Below, one piece after another: positions 38,200-51,000 of a stretch of 64,000 nt of DNA. Under the pieces are notes generated by a model, which did no database searches, had not been told where the DNA came from, and was given only the letters and a program-made list of their open reading frames with translations. Numbering within the stretch: position 1 is the stretch's first letter; every line of letters begins with the position of its first letter. The DNA lies in the NCBI RefSeq assembly GCF_000003815.2, contig NC_049987.1, positions 21,882,120 through 21,946,119 on the forward strand, given 5' to 3'. Source of the DNA: Branchiostoma floridae. Its lineage: Eukaryota > Chordata > Leptocardii > Amphioxiformes > Branchiostomatidae. A program made the position numbers and the translations under genes.

Positions 38200-39500
38200 T
38201 GCAAAGCTAGCTATAGCTGTGTAGCCCCGAAGGGCATCTCTACAAAAAAACAAGCTCATTAATCCAAACACAGATAATGATATCTACCAACACAGACGAA
38301 TGTTCAAACAAATACAGGAAGTTAGATACATCTACAATGTAAGTTAGAAAAGTTGGTGTGTCGTGCCGAAGGGCTTCTCTACTTACTCATTAATCTTCAC
38401 ACAGACACAAATGTAAGGATCTCTAATTTTACACAAATGAACTTTCAAGCTGTATGTCAAACAGCGAATTAAAGATATGTATCAGCAAAACCGGTGTGTT
38501 TTAAGGGATTTTTTTTCAATGCAAAGCCATTTGACTACTTCTAAGCAACAAACTAAGTTCATCAAGTTGATGGACGATGGAAATTGCCAGGAGATAGCAT
38601 TGAACATAAGTGTTGAAGGCTTGAAGATGTACAGTCAGAGTCAGACTGACTGTACATGGGAAACAGTTGCCATCAACAGAGTTCATAGTTTGGCAGTCCG
38701 AGGAATAAATCTGTTATAGCGCCAAGTGGCCAGGAGATAGCAATGAACACTTGTTTCGAAGGCTTGAAGATTGTACCAGGTACATATAGGGACGGAAACA
38801 GTTGTCATCAAGAGAGTTCATAGGGTGACAGTCTGTAGAGAAAAGCTCTTGTAGCACAGAAGGGCCAGGAGATAGCGGCCAACATTAGTTTTGAACTTCG
38901 AAGGCTGTATCTGTATCTATATAACCGGTATAACCGCCCTTCGGTGTAACGCACCGGATTCACAGGCATGCAGCATGGCAGTAGCTGGTTATATTACACT
39001 GAACGACTGTATAGTAGGAGGGAAACAGTTGTCATGGAGAGAGTTTGGCAGTCTATGGAGTAAAGCTGTGGTAGTGCCGAAGGGCGTCTCTACCACTCAT
39101 TAATCCCCACAAAGATAGAGATATCCCGTACCAACACTTTTGCTTCAAAGGCTTTAACTTTAAGATTGTATAGCATACGTAGGATGGAAACATTTGTCAT
39201 TAACAGAGTTCACAGTTTGGCAGTCCACCAGGAAAAACTTGTAGCGCCAAGGGGTGTCTCTACCGCTCATTAATCCCTACACAGATATGGATCTCCTGTA
39301 CCAGCACTTCAAAACATTTGCTTCGAAGGCTTTAACTTTAAGATTATATAGTATACATAGGATGGAAACATTTGTCATTAAGAGAGTTCATAGTTTGGCA
39401 GTCCACAGAGAAAAACTTGTATCGCCAAGAGGCGTCTCTACCACTCATTAATCCCCACACAGATAGAGATCTCCTGTACCAACACTCCAGATTATCTCTG
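38200..39500 (+). repeat. Tandem array, unit about 120-190 bp
   Basis: Five or more units with the order ggaaacakttgtcatyaaga, gagttcatagtttggcagtc, gagaaaaacttgtagcgcc, aagggyrtctctaccactca, ttaatccccacacagatag and cttcgaaggctttaacttta. Cores (gtttggcagtc) lie at about 38688, 39046, 39219 and 39393, with a related unit at about 38827. Interrupted by repeat E at 38917-38998. Confidence 0.85.
38917..38998 (+). repeat. Dispersed repeat E, copy 3
   Basis: atataaccggtataaccgcc, cttcggtgtaacgcaccgga and cagcatggcagtagctggtt match the copies at 16352 and 23815. Confidence 0.65.
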
Positions 39501-39694
39501 CCTGCCTGCCTTCAGCTGGAGCCCCCTCCTGGGCACCCTGCACCTATCCTGGGTCAGCGGCTGGCTGGGAACAGATAACAACAGCCCAGGGGACTCTCCA
39601 AACTTTTTCCCTCATCAATGATCCTCAAACAGCTACTTCAAACTATCAAAGCCGTTTTTCCTTGTTGGACCAGTCCATGAAAACCTGAACTGAA

Positions 39695-40060
39695 ACAAGA
39701 AAGCTTCTGAAAAAGCTGGCCGGTGCGTATTTTGGAAAAAGCCTGGATGTTAAACAAAATCACACGAAAAAAGAGTTTTTAAACATCGAATTACTGAATT
39801 GGTCTTTCTTCTATTAAAAAAACACTACATGAGATTTGTCTAACAACAACAAAAAATTTAGCAAGTGGGGTTCGAACCTACGATCTACGGAAGATAGGTA
39901 CCGTGCTGTAGACCGCTCGGCCACGCTGGCTCGATTACGCAATAGCACGTATAGAAGGGCTATTTGGTTAAAGTGACCGATTCATGCATCCATCCATCCA
40001 TCCATGCATCCATACAACCGCTTCTCCCGTCTCATAGCCGGTGCTACGCACCGGCAAAAA
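39695..40060 (-). mobile_element. tRNA-related SINE-like element, family D, copy 1
   Basis: On the minus strand: gagacgggagaagcggttg, then a tRNA-like segment with A box TGGCCGAGCGGTCTA and B box AGGTTCGAACCCCAC (plus strand gtggggttcgaacct at 39873), then a long tail ending cagaagctttcttgttt. Almost identical to 46312-46650. A ccatccatccatcc microsatellite and the hairpin gccggtgc-tac-gcaccggc lie at the 40-kb edge. Acceptor arms do not pair, so it is not a functional tRNA gene. Confidence 0.8.
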
Positions 40061-40111
40061 TCAGAGAAACTGGATTTTGGACCGATTCATGTGGTTTGGG
40101 GCTTACAAAAA

Positions 40112-40395
40112 AGTGAAAGTCCTTCCCGCGCCTGATTGCGCATAGGGCGGCACCCATCTCTGTTTCAGTAGCCCTGGACCTCACAACTTTGTGCAATCAC
40201 TACAGCAGGTCCACAGCTAGTCCACTGGTAGTGGCGTGTGTTCAACTTCCATACTCTTTCCCAAATGCTGAGTGCTAAGCAGAGAAAGCAGCATATACCT
40301 TTTTTTAAGTCTTTGGTATGACTCGGCCGGGGATCGAACTCACGACCTACAGAATGTAAGGAGAACACTCTACCCACTCGGCCATTACAGGTCCA
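40112..40395 (-). mobile_element. tRNA-derived SINE, family B, copy 2
   Basis: Minus-strand copy: A box TGGCCGAGTGGGTAGAGTG, B box GTGAGTTCGATCCCCGG, then the same body as the element at 27333, ending gcgcgggaaggactttcact. Confidence 0.9.
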
Positions 40396-42324
40396 AGGAA
40401 ATAACAAGAGCGGAACAGAGGAGAGTCAGCGGCTGACTAGCAACAGAATTAACAACAGCCCCCGGGACTCTCCAAACTTTTCCCTGATCAATGAGCCTGC
40501 AACAGCTCCTCCTTTACATCCACAAAGGATTTCAATAAGTGAATAAATGCATCTGCATTCATTGATCAAATGCCAGCTACACTGACATGGTGAAGATAGC
40601 TTCAAATCCAGTCCTATTTATAGTATTATCTTTAGTCTGCTTTCAACAGTGAGTTCTAACCTGTTGATAAATAAGAATTATTGCAGAAATGCACCTTGTT
40701 GTCATGTCATAAAAATCTGATGCTTCCCTTGTGTACACTTTGTATAGAATTTCTGCATCAAATTAGGATTTCTAGTAGTTTTTGCAAAACTTCAATCTAC
40801 ATGTACATTGTCTCTACTGCTATGTATTAGTATGATGTGCAGACTACTGGGAGGGCTAGACTATACACTCTCAAATATGTGGAATATGTTCCCAGCTGAA
40901 GTTTTATCTGGATGTGAGAGTTGGTTGATGGCTGGCCTCTGGGCACCAATTCATATCCGTGCGGTTGACGTCAGGAGTCGACATTGAGCGAGCGCTCTTC
41001 CACGAGCTCGATGTGAGAAACTGATACAACAGATTATCTTCAGGCCATGGCAATTACAGAGAGGAGCAAGAGGGATGAGAGTGAGGGTGGGAAAATGTAG
41101 AATCCCATTACAGTCTGTTCAGGTCGACTTCACAACTAACACAACTCAGGGAATTCAAACTTGCTCCAAGGCAGCATGTCTCATTCAAAGTTTGTGAGAT
41201 GTATATGCACAAATGTAATCTGCTTTTAGAGAGGAAGCAGAAGTTTGCAAGGAGTAAACCAGGAAGCCCAACTTTTGCCACGCATTTATTTGGCATTTAC
41301 ATTGTACACCATGAAAACTCTTACCTAAGTAGGAAGTTCTTTTCTGTCATAAACTCACATGTGTATAAAAACATAGAAGCATGAAATACCCTCCAATGCC
41401 ACCTGGACTTTGCAAAAGAATTTTTGAGATAGCAGGAAAATGTATGTATGCCTACGAATAAACAGGCATGGTATTACAAATCATCTTAAGCAGTAACAGA
41501 AAACCACTGAATATAAATGTAAAGCCTTAGGTCCCATGTTTGAGCCACACCTCGAGCATGTTAAAGATCCCACCACACTTATTAGAGTTAAAGTATGCAT
41601 GTACGTAGGTCAAATCGTATATATACAAGTTGTGTTATGCCCTACATGGCAATTTACTATTTATGCAAATGAAACCATCATAGATAAAACAAAAAACACT
41701 AAGGTCTCAACAACATGATACTGTTACTGTTACTAGAAGTGCGGCAGATTTCAACCGCTATTACCATTCAAATGTATCAACTTCTCTCCCACCGCTCTAG
41801 TGTAAGGACTAACTCATCTATTATTTAGGCTTATATTATGCTGCTTTATCCCCAATTTTCCCCATGAAGTGGCAGGGAATATTGCAGCCGTTTCTTTCAT
41901 CACTTTTCCATACAAGCTAGACAGAGTCTGCCCAAATCTTCATTTTTCATTATAGCAGGTGTCACCGACTGCTTAATTACATATTCATAAAACAAAACCA
42001 GAGTATTGGGAGAATTATAAATATTCCAGCATACACAATAGGGGAATTTCACACGTTGTTAAATTCTATAAATACCAAATGTAAATGCCATACACACCCT
42101 TGAATCCTTGACAATGAATTCTCTTTCCTGAATTAAGTTTTGGCAGCAAAATTTACTAGGACAAAATCCAGCTCCTAGCTCATCTCCAGTCTCAAACTTC
42201 ACAAGATCATTTGGCGACCAAGAAAATCTGATCTACAGTTTGTAGACAGCTGGCATTTATATTTATAGTGTAGACAGGATACAGTAATTTGCAAACGGCA
42301 AAAACTGTGAACCAACAAGTGGTC

Positions 42325-42605
42325 ACAGTGGCTACTAGTAGGTGGCAACTTGAACAGGTGGTCCTGGCCTTCTGAACAAGTGGTCACTTACAGTTAGTTA
42401 TGCATGTTTGAATGTACTGTGTACATTCATATCAATGGCCAGATGGCCCTTATGTAGAGGTGGTTACATGATGTACATGTTTGACTGTACATGTGTATCA
42501 ATGGTCAGGTGGTCCTGATGTAGAGGTGGTCACTAGTACAGCTTTGACTGTATATCAATGGCCAGCTGGTCCTTACCTAGAGGTGGTCACTTGTACAGTA
42601 TTGTA
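42325..42605 (+). repeat. Tandem repeat, unit about 70-80 bp
   Basis: Three to four units of atatcaatggccagatggyc, cttatgtagaggtggtcac and tgtacagctttgactgta (about 42429, 42488, 42552), preceded by degenerate caagtggtcac phrases. Non-coding. Confidence 0.8.
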
Positions 42606-43011
42606 GTTGTACAGGTTGAACTGAATTCAGATCTGTAGACCATGATTTCAGAGCAGTGTCTACAGCCATACCTGTAGACTAAGGCATGTGGGAACTCATC
42701 AGGCTTCCTAAATCCTCACATAAAGCCCTGATTCTCTACATCTTGGCAAAAGACCAACATCAAGCCCTGAGGATCCTAGAGTTACCCAACCTGGTTCTGG
42801 ATAAAATCAAATACATGAAATGGATGCTGTTTTTCCCAAAAAAAATCCTTTCGGGCATGGCTGATCAAGAAACAAGTCAAGATGTTACTCAAATTCTTCC
42901 AAAAACCTGGATTCATTTATTTCAGCTTTATCAAATTGGATTCTACAGAGACCACATGATTTTTTAGCTCTATCAGTATTGTTACATGTTATCTAAGTTT
43001 GCAAAGCCAAG

Positions 43012-43060
43012 CCAAGAGAGAGAGAGAAGGAGAGAGAGAGAGAGAGAGGGAGGGAGAGAT
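43012..43060 (+). repeat. (GA)n-rich low-complexity tract
   Basis: About 48 bases of gaga/ggaga repeats. Confidence 0.95.
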
Positions 43061-43603
43061 ATCATAGAGAGATTGTGAAGGTAGTGCAACATGATCAACA
43101 GATGGAAAGTCTTTACACCCATGCTTAGTAATCTCTATGCGTCCATGTGGACAAGCTCAGAGTTAAGATAAATGTACTTTTGCAGCATTAAATGTATGTG
43201 AATTTTCCTAGTGCTTTCCTTGAGAAGCTTTTAAAGTAAAAATGTAGAGCACTTCAAAGATATATAGGACATTGCAAAAACACAAATAAAATACTGAGCC
43301 AAACCCAACATATGCTTATAGAGTAGCCCCCTTCCCATTAGTTGGCAATCTCTGAACATGGAATCCTTGAATTCATAGTTAGAATATGATGCAAGATATA
43401 AAAGTTGAAATACTATCATTTCAAAAACATCAAAACACACCAAACAATAAAATTTTCAAAGAAATTCATTGAGCGATCTGTCAAATCTTTGGCTGCTCAG
43501 CTATAAGCCTCCAGTGAAAATGGAGTACTATTAATCATTGTCATTGTCATTGTCAGTATTACATGAACATTTGCTTAGGTTTAAAATGTGTTCACATCTG
43601 TTG

Positions 43604-43754
43604 AGCATGATTTCTCCAAGCAGAGGTTCAGCTCCGGCTTTCAATTTTGTACAGTTTTCTTCATGTCCACTGACCAGTACAAAATATAAAGAATGCCTAT
43701 AAACACGTCAAAAATAGTCGGAGCCAAACCTCTGTTTGGAGAGTACACTATGCT
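43604..43754. mobile_element. Small foldback element (151 bp)
   Basis: About 46-bp terminal inverted repeats. The left end has agcatgatttctccaagcag and aggttcagctccggct. The right end, read inverted, has agcatagtgtactctccaaa and cagaggtttggctccgact. Short unique centre, no coding capacity. Confidence 0.8.
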
Positions 43755-44265
43755 TGGATCTAAAAAAGGATGGTAAAGCATAAGATCATCTACGCTGTCT
43801 GTATGAGGTACAATAGAAAGTCGTGCGTTCCGTTGGCACTATTTTTCCAGTCCGAGGCATTTAAATCACCCCACCAGCTGCAGGAAACATTGATTTCAGA
43901 TTTCCCCCCATCACCAGGAACTGCTGCTGCTGGTACAGCCAAATTGCTTCCCTTAAAAATTGATGTTAGTCATAGGAGCAGTAAGAGATGACTTACGGCC
44001 TGTTTCAGTAGTACTTTTACTGTGACGGGGTAGGTTTCTGAATTTTGCAGTTCCCTGTCTTTGGTGTGTCTGTCTGTCTTTGTGTTTGTGTCTCTGGATA
44101 TTTGTGGTTAGCATTAGTTTAGAACCTCTTGGGAGGGTTGTAATGATATCCGGTATATGGATGAAGGTTGGGAAGGCAAAGTTCAAGGTCAAATTTGGGC
44201 TTCCTTGTGTGTGAACTTGGTACTGCATCCAAATCTTTTCACAACACGTTTCAACAAGCAACTAC

Positions 44266-44765
44266 TCTTAAAGCCTTTAAACAGTCTCTGATATCATAAC
44301 ACTGACATCTGACCTCTGATCCCAATGACTTTTCAATTACCTTATGATTTTTGTGATGTTGAGTTGTTATTGTGTATGAGTTGTTATTAGTAAGTTGCGT
44401 ATATGATTTACTGATCCGAATTGGATTATTCTTTCTTATGTTCAGTCCGATTGATCAGGACAAATGGCAGTGACATCTGACCTCTGACCGCAATGACTGT
44501 CCAATGACCCTATGAGTTTGTGATCTTGAGTTGTTTTTGTTATTAAGTATGAGTTGTTATTCTTTTGAGTTTTCCTAAGTTGCTTGTATGATTTACAAAC
44601 CCGAATTGGATTATTGCTTTGTTATGTTCAATCCTATGTTTGTATTTATCTTTTGTACTTTGAGTTATTATTATTGTTATAGGGCTCCCTTGGAAATCAG
44701 TTACCACGTTAACTGAAGGGACTACCCTAAAGATCAATAAATAAATAAATAAATAAATCTTTCTT
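44266..44765 (+). mobile_element. LINE 3' end with AATAA-type tail
   Basis: Ends agggctcccttggaaatcag, ttaactgaagggacta and ccctaaagatcaataaataa repeats. The ttaactgaagggac...taaagatcaataaat form is typical of the 3' ends of CR1/L2-like LINEs in marine animals, from general knowledge. Upstream, a block tgacatctgacctctgaycc to ccgaattggattattcttt is present twice (about 44305 and 44472), a duplicated 3' UTR segment. No reverse transcriptase sequence is attached. Confidence 0.55.
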
Positions 44766-46311
44766 TCTACTTTTTTTTGCACTAACAATGCAGTGTTTTA
44801 CAATGTCTTTTCAGACATTGCTACATGTTGGGCACCTTGCATTAAAAAAAAGCTAAAACGAGTAAGTTGGTTATGTCTAAAATTACAAACATTGACAATG
44901 AAAAAATGAACTCATACCACACTTGTTGCAAAGTTTGATTAGCCCCCTTCCCTTTAGATGATAATCCCTGAACATGTGTATCCCATGTTGCAAGGTTGTA
45001 GTCCAACAAAAGCGTCACTCGCATTAGAAACATCATCACATGTTCCTCTGAGCCCTTTTGTTTATTTCTCACATCACGAATCATCCTCAAGAATCTTTTG
45101 GCCCATCAACAGAACCCAGCTGGAAAAGCTATTTAGGTCTCAAAGTACAGGCACAACATCACATGTGAAGTAATATTCACTCTGGGGCATCACAGATTCT
45201 CACATCCAACTGTGGCTTTCTGTAGGAAAAGGCAAGTCTTTTGATCCAGTTTTATCTTACAGGAAGCATTTCTCCCAGCAGCTGTAACTTTAGTAGGACT
45301 GGCACTGTTTCTGGCACATGTAGTACATACACTCATACAGTTGCATGGAGTACATACTAGTATAGGACTAAGGTGTAACAGTTGGTTTTGCAATTCTGGG
45401 CCACCTACAAGAACAGACTTCCCTTTGGTTTAAATTGCTGATTTAAGCACGTACATAATTGTGCAAATCAAAATAGAGCAAACTAATTTGAACATTTTGA
45501 TATGATGATGATGATTTGAACATTTGTAACTAATGTTGTGTCACATTATATCTATTGGAGCTCCCAATGTGATTTTTTTTTCTAACCATCCTCACCCCCC
45601 TTCCCCCATCTTTCTGTTTTCTATATTCCAGAGGTAAAAACAAACAAACTAACAGACTAGTAGTGAGTAGTACATTTATGAAGATTTCACAATCAGGTAA
45701 ACAATATTTAGATACAATTCTATCTCCACAACTGGATTAAAAAAAACAGAGATTTACTTCCGGAAGTTTCAAGTGCCACCCATCACTAGAATAAACAGGC
45801 AGAAAAATAATTTTATTCAAATTCAATACAAGTACAGCTAGCTATCTAGTTGTAGAGATTGAATAAAGTATTTGAATAACTTATTGTATAATTTAAATAA
45901 CTTAATATTGCATTTGAATAACAGACTAGTTCTTTACCACTAACAATTTCTCCACCTGGTTTCGAGTAGAGATGACATCTTTGCTGCGGAGTGAAAACAC
46001 TTGTCTGTCTGGCCGCTATCTAACAACTCAATTGGGCAGAAGATCAGACAAGGAAAGGTCAAACTTCACATGACCTTCCCAACAGTGGGCTTTCTTGCAC
46101 AGTGGTTAATTTGTCTGAGACCTGGAAAGCAAGGGGACCTAACATGTATAATATTGACTGTTTTCTACAGTAGGGTCGTCATTGTCAGAAGGGTCTGCAT
46201 GCTACTACTAGTATTTTCTATTACCGGTAGGCGTAGACAGCCTATTTTCATTTTTGATTTTCCCTTCATCTGGAAAGCAGTCTTGAAGTAATTTGTCATT
46301 TTGTGGCAAAA

Positions 46312-46650
46312 GTAAACAAGAAAGCTTCTGAAAAAAGCTGGCCGGTGCGTATTTTGGAAAAAGCCTGGATGTTAAACAAAATCACACGAAAAAAGAGTTT
46401 TTAAACATCGAATTACTGAATTGGTCTTTCTTCTATTAAAAAAACACTACATGAGATTTGTCTAACAAAGAAAACAAAAAAAAATTTAGCAAGTGGGGTT
46501 CGAACCTACGATCTACTGAAGATAGGTACCGTGCTGTAGACCGCTCGGCCACGCTGGCTCGATTACGCAATAGCACGTATAGAAGGGCTATTTGGTTAAA
46601 GTGACCGATCCATGCATCCATGGATATACAACCGCTTCTCCCGTCTCGGC
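46312..46650 (-). mobile_element. tRNA-related SINE-like element, family D, copy 2
   Basis: Matches 39695-40040 nearly base for base, including the tRNA-like A and B boxes (plus strand gtggggttcgaacct at about 46495). The catcc microsatellite is shorter and the terminal hairpin is missing. High identity indicates recent mobility. Confidence 0.85.
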
Positions 46651-47399
46651 AAAAAAATGGTGCATAATTGTCTTCCTTGATTTTAGCATAATACATTTTC
46701 ATCTGATTTTAGTATTTAAAAGTGTTGTTGGGAACCCCCCACCCCCCATACAGACCCTCATACATATAGACTATAAGGTTCCTCTGCAGGAATTATGAAT
46801 TTGGAATTCTTAATTTTCATCTTACCATAGCATTTGTAATAGCCTATGACTACAATGTTCATGTAGTTGGATGGCGATGACTGTACATGTATGTCTTTAT
46901 ATAGCCTTGTAAGTTTAATAAATTACATGATGTAAAACTAAACAACCAAAATTTACCATTAGTCCCAGTGTGCAATGTTAACCACAACTGAAACAAGTGT
47001 TCCGACCCCTGTTCATGCACCTTTGTACGTAGTTCCCAATTGAATCTGGCCGAGCGGTTCTGGATCTGATAGAAGTTCACCAACCGTGCCGACCCACTGC
47101 AGTGATTGAGCGCAGTCAGCAGCTAGAACTGGGACATCCATACACAACTTCCCAACGCATCCATACATCAACAATATACAGGTAATCTCCCATCGTACTC
47201 ACCCATTCTACTTGGTGTTATCAGATGAGAATGGACATTTGGAATTGACTTAATATATATACCCTAAATTTCAAGACACAATCGGACTAGAAGTACATCA
47301 TTAGATATTGGTCATATGTTATTTGAAGTAATCATGCCCGAAGGCTAATTGAACGGATTCAAATGCAACTTGAGACTGTATTATAGTCTTAAGTTGACA

Positions 47400-47512
47400 C
47401 TTTTTTTACATTTCGGTACTATTTGTACATAGTATGTCTCGAAATCTTGAAAAACGGCTCAGGCCGAATGATGTATCAAGGTTAAATAAAGGTTGAAAAA
47501 AAAAAAAAAAAG
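47400..47512 (+). mobile_element. Retroposon 3' end with poly(A)
   Basis: gtactatttgtacatagtat and atcaaggttaaataaaggtt are followed by at least 15 A. This is typical of a LINE or SINE 3' tail. The 5' extent is unclear. Confidence 0.6.
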
Positions 47513-49411
47513 TAAAGTAATACTTCTAGACTAAAGTGCACAACACTAATCAGTTATAAGAATTAAGATAGTATGATTACAATTGTCATAGTTGACTAAT
47601 GTATTTCTTTGATGGCAGTGATAAATGAACTGTCCCAAGTTATGCATAATGAGTGGATTTTGTGATTTTAGTAGAAACATTACTGAGTCTTTTGGTGATT
47701 TCCTAGATGATAAAAGCTCTAAGGGGTTGCTAGCACTTCCCCAAATCTCAAACATCATCCCTGTACTGATGTACTTTACACAAGTACTTTACACATGCAT
47801 GTTATCTTCTTATGTGTAAACTGTGCCACATGTACATTTACATTGTACATTGCCCTAACCTCACGCACCCAGATAGCACATCATCCCAAACTACTTAGCA
47901 AAATTAATCCATGCTCAGTCCTTCACACCTTGATGCACCAAATGTTTTACCTATCTTTAGTTAAAATTCATGAAGATATAGAGTCATCCTCAAGGAGGTC
48001 ACACTGTCACAGGTTGACTGTTGAGTTCATAAAAGTCTAAAAAGACAATAAAACAAGTGAGAAATTCTCTGAGCCTTTGGGGCAGGATCAGGCTGTGTAG
48101 GGAAGTACTTATAACTTGTGACAGCTCTGATATTGAGAGAAGATACATGAAATGTGAGACTTTTTATATACATGCTGAGCCAGTTACATTAAACATGAAT
48201 TACAGTGTATGATGGTTGGCATCATGGTGCTAAAGAAATTTTGAGTCACTGGGTTGGAGGTATTCGAACATCCAACTTAAGCTACTTAAGCTCATAATCT
48301 ATAGAAGGTATAATGTTAAAATAATGCACATTTATATCTTTTTCTCATACTAGGAAGCCAGGCACAACTACTGGAAAAAAAAATACTACAGCACATGCAA
48401 GTATAGATCACTTCAAAGCGTAATGCTTGAAAAAAGCTACAGGTCCAAAAATAAGAATTACATACATGTATAAAGCCTGTTCCAAAGCAATTTTGCTTAG
48501 ACATGAAATATCTATTGTTGTCTCTGCAAATGATATTAGCACCATTTCCTACAACACCACAGTAATAACTCTTTCCGATGCTTCCTACTAAATTATAGCT
48601 TTATTCCCCTGGGTACGTCTGTGGCTGGATTGTATATGGTCACCAAAGTATGCCCTAAAAGCACAACACTGTCCCTAACCACTCATTCTGAATGTATTAT
48701 TCATTCCCAGATTAATTACAAGTCTTTATGTCCATTGTTCACAGGTGCCTGGAGGTGGCTGGGCAAAAGTGTTTTAATAGTATACTACATGTGATACCAA
48801 TGATATCAAAGGGACGACATTTGCTAACAAACAGTGCATCTTTACTTTTTCTTTAGATTTCAAATCGTTCCTATGAAGAAATATGCTCTTTTTGACCAAA
48901 CTTCATTGAATGAAAGATGAGACAAAAGTCTAACGGCTAAATTTACACCTCTTTGCTAACCTACATGTTTTAGTTCGAGTCACCATCTTGGATCAGGTGT
49001 TTTTAAAAGTTTGAAGTTCAACAGTTATACTAATGTTAACATGTTAAGTCATCATTGAATATAATAGGGAATTCTAAATGATTACAGTGTTATTTTAGTC
49101 TCTGTCTTAAACTTTGCAATTTAAAATCTTTTTCTTTCATCATGTTGGGTCAAACATTTTGAGTCTGAAAAAAAAAGGATCTGAGAAACTGTAAATTCCA
49201 TTGGCCTTGCCCAGCCTAGGCCTGGATGCCATCATGTCAACATGTCACAGCTAAGCTGATAATCATTGCACATCAGTGAATGTTTTCACAAGAAACTTGA
49301 TCATCCAGATTGGCAGTTATCATCACACCTTTGATACAACTCTCCCTGGGAGCCAGACTGTTGCCAGCAGGGCCTACATAGGCCAGCTCCACATGTGCCT
49401 ACAGACCCACA

Positions 49412-49624
49412 TACTGTAGATACATTTAAATTAGTGGGGATTTAATTTCGCAGTAGTGGAAAAAGGGACTTTTCATGGTGGTTTTAAGTTCGTGGTAGCA
49501 CCATGCACTGTAGTCTCTTACTGGTATGAAAAAGTGTTTGCGGTGGTTTTAAGTTCACGGTGAAGTGGTCACCACGAAAACCCGCGAACATAAAACCATC
49601 GCAAACATTTCTGCATTTACAGTA
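49412..49624. mobile_element. Foldback element, TACTGTAAATGCA family, copy 4
   Basis: Left end tactgtagatacatttaaa, right end tttctgcatttacagta. The interior has tttaatttcgcagtagtgg and tttgcggtggttttaagttc in one orientation and the complement (cgcgaacataaaacc) in the other. Close to the copy at 7658 in inverse orientation. Confidence 0.75.
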
Positions 49625-50320
49625 CATAGTACAGACCACCAGGGGAACTCTATCTGACCCCTGAGGAAGGAAGTAGGGAAGCCGTCCTGGTTAATTTTTC
49701 ACCCAAACCAAGAAAGATGGCACCCAGGCAAATTATGAGGAAAGCTCTGGCTGAGAAAAGGGAATTTTAAGAATTTAAAAGAATAACATGAATGACCATC
49801 CAAATAAAATACAGTGAAACCTGTCCAAGTGACCACTTTTGTATACAGTCTGCAATTACAGGTGCTGTGACTTGCTTACACCCTCCATACAAAATATATA
49901 TGTCACAAGAAATAAGCAAATAAAATCACTTATCCCTTCAGCCAAGCTCTTTGCCTACTATCCAAAATATTTTCTAGTACAGTTCACTAATCAACAAATA
50001 GCGGTAAAAATGCTACCTCTTCGCCAACTCCCATTAGAAACGGTGATAAAAAGGTGAATTTAGCTGCATCTCCTGGCTGCGTTCTCTGCTGGAGATTGAT
50101 GCAGAGTTTATGCACCTCTCCATAAAAGCATGTGCAGTAAGTAATATAACTGCGTGGTGATGATTATACACAGAGTTTATCACATCGGACACACCCACAC
50201 ACAAGTCAGCTGCAGCTCACTAATCATCTGTGTATGTGAGTAACAGACACTGTACTGTAGAATGTTTCTGTAAACTGTCTGTTGATGTGATAAGACCAAT
50301 TCATAATAGTAATATGCACC

Positions 50321-50438
50321 ACATATATGTCACAGTAGAGATCACGATCCAGTAGAATCGCCGATTCTCCTAGGTGAGGTCGCAATCAGGATCTCTCCTA
50401 GGAGAAACACCGATCGCGATCTCTACTGTGACATATGT
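50321..50438. mobile_element. Small foldback element (118 bp)
   Basis: Left arm acatatatgtcacagtagag + atcacgatc and right arm (inverted) acatatgtcacagtagagat + cgcgatc pair over about 27 bases. A second, inner inverted pair surrounds cctagg (gattctcctagg/cctaggagaa). Confidence 0.8.
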
Positions 50439-50899
50439 AATACAATGTAGTAATAATAAATGTACGGCTACCTCAACTGGGTTTGCTGAAATGCATCACA
50501 CATATTTGGGGAGAAACACAGTTTTTAATTGCATTTTTTAAAAACTTTCTGCATGATGCTTGAACTATGCACTAATAGTCTAGTAATTATGATGGGCATA
50601 CTGAAGAGGAAAAGTGACAAATTAAATTGATTATTAATTTGATAAAACCAAAACATCATGATGTACATTTTGTAACAAGGCATATGAAATAGGCTAGCCC
50701 AAACCTAATCATGTCTCATGGACAACCCTATGATCAAAAGATATAATTAAGACTTTAAGTGTGTGTTGTTGTTTTTCTTTTTTAAAACAATGCACAGTGT
50801 CTAACTCAAGGTTTGGTCCCCTTTGTTACGTGGTCTATTTCTACAGTCAAACTGGACAGTAAAATGGCATGTTTACATCATACCTTTAGATATCCATAT

Positions 50900-51000
50900 A
50901 CGTGTGTTAAATTGTACTGTATGTAGCTGTTATACATGTAGACCTTACGTAAGTCGCTGTACTTTTGTCGCGTCTCAATAAAGATTATTATCATAATACC
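50900..51000 (+). mobile_element. Possible LINE 3' tail
   Basis: tgtacttttgtcgcgtctca followed by ataaagattattatca resembles the 3' ends of animal non-LTR elements. Weak; could be chance. Confidence 0.3.

Noticed and set aside
39868-39945. Possible tRNA gene (and its twin at about 46490-46565)
   Set aside because: Good A and B boxes, but the acceptor stem does not pair and the segment is embedded in a repeated element, so it is a SINE-like tRNA relic.
42686-42967. 93-aa forward open frame
   Set aside because: AT-rich, with no domain or splice support and no similarity I can recognise.
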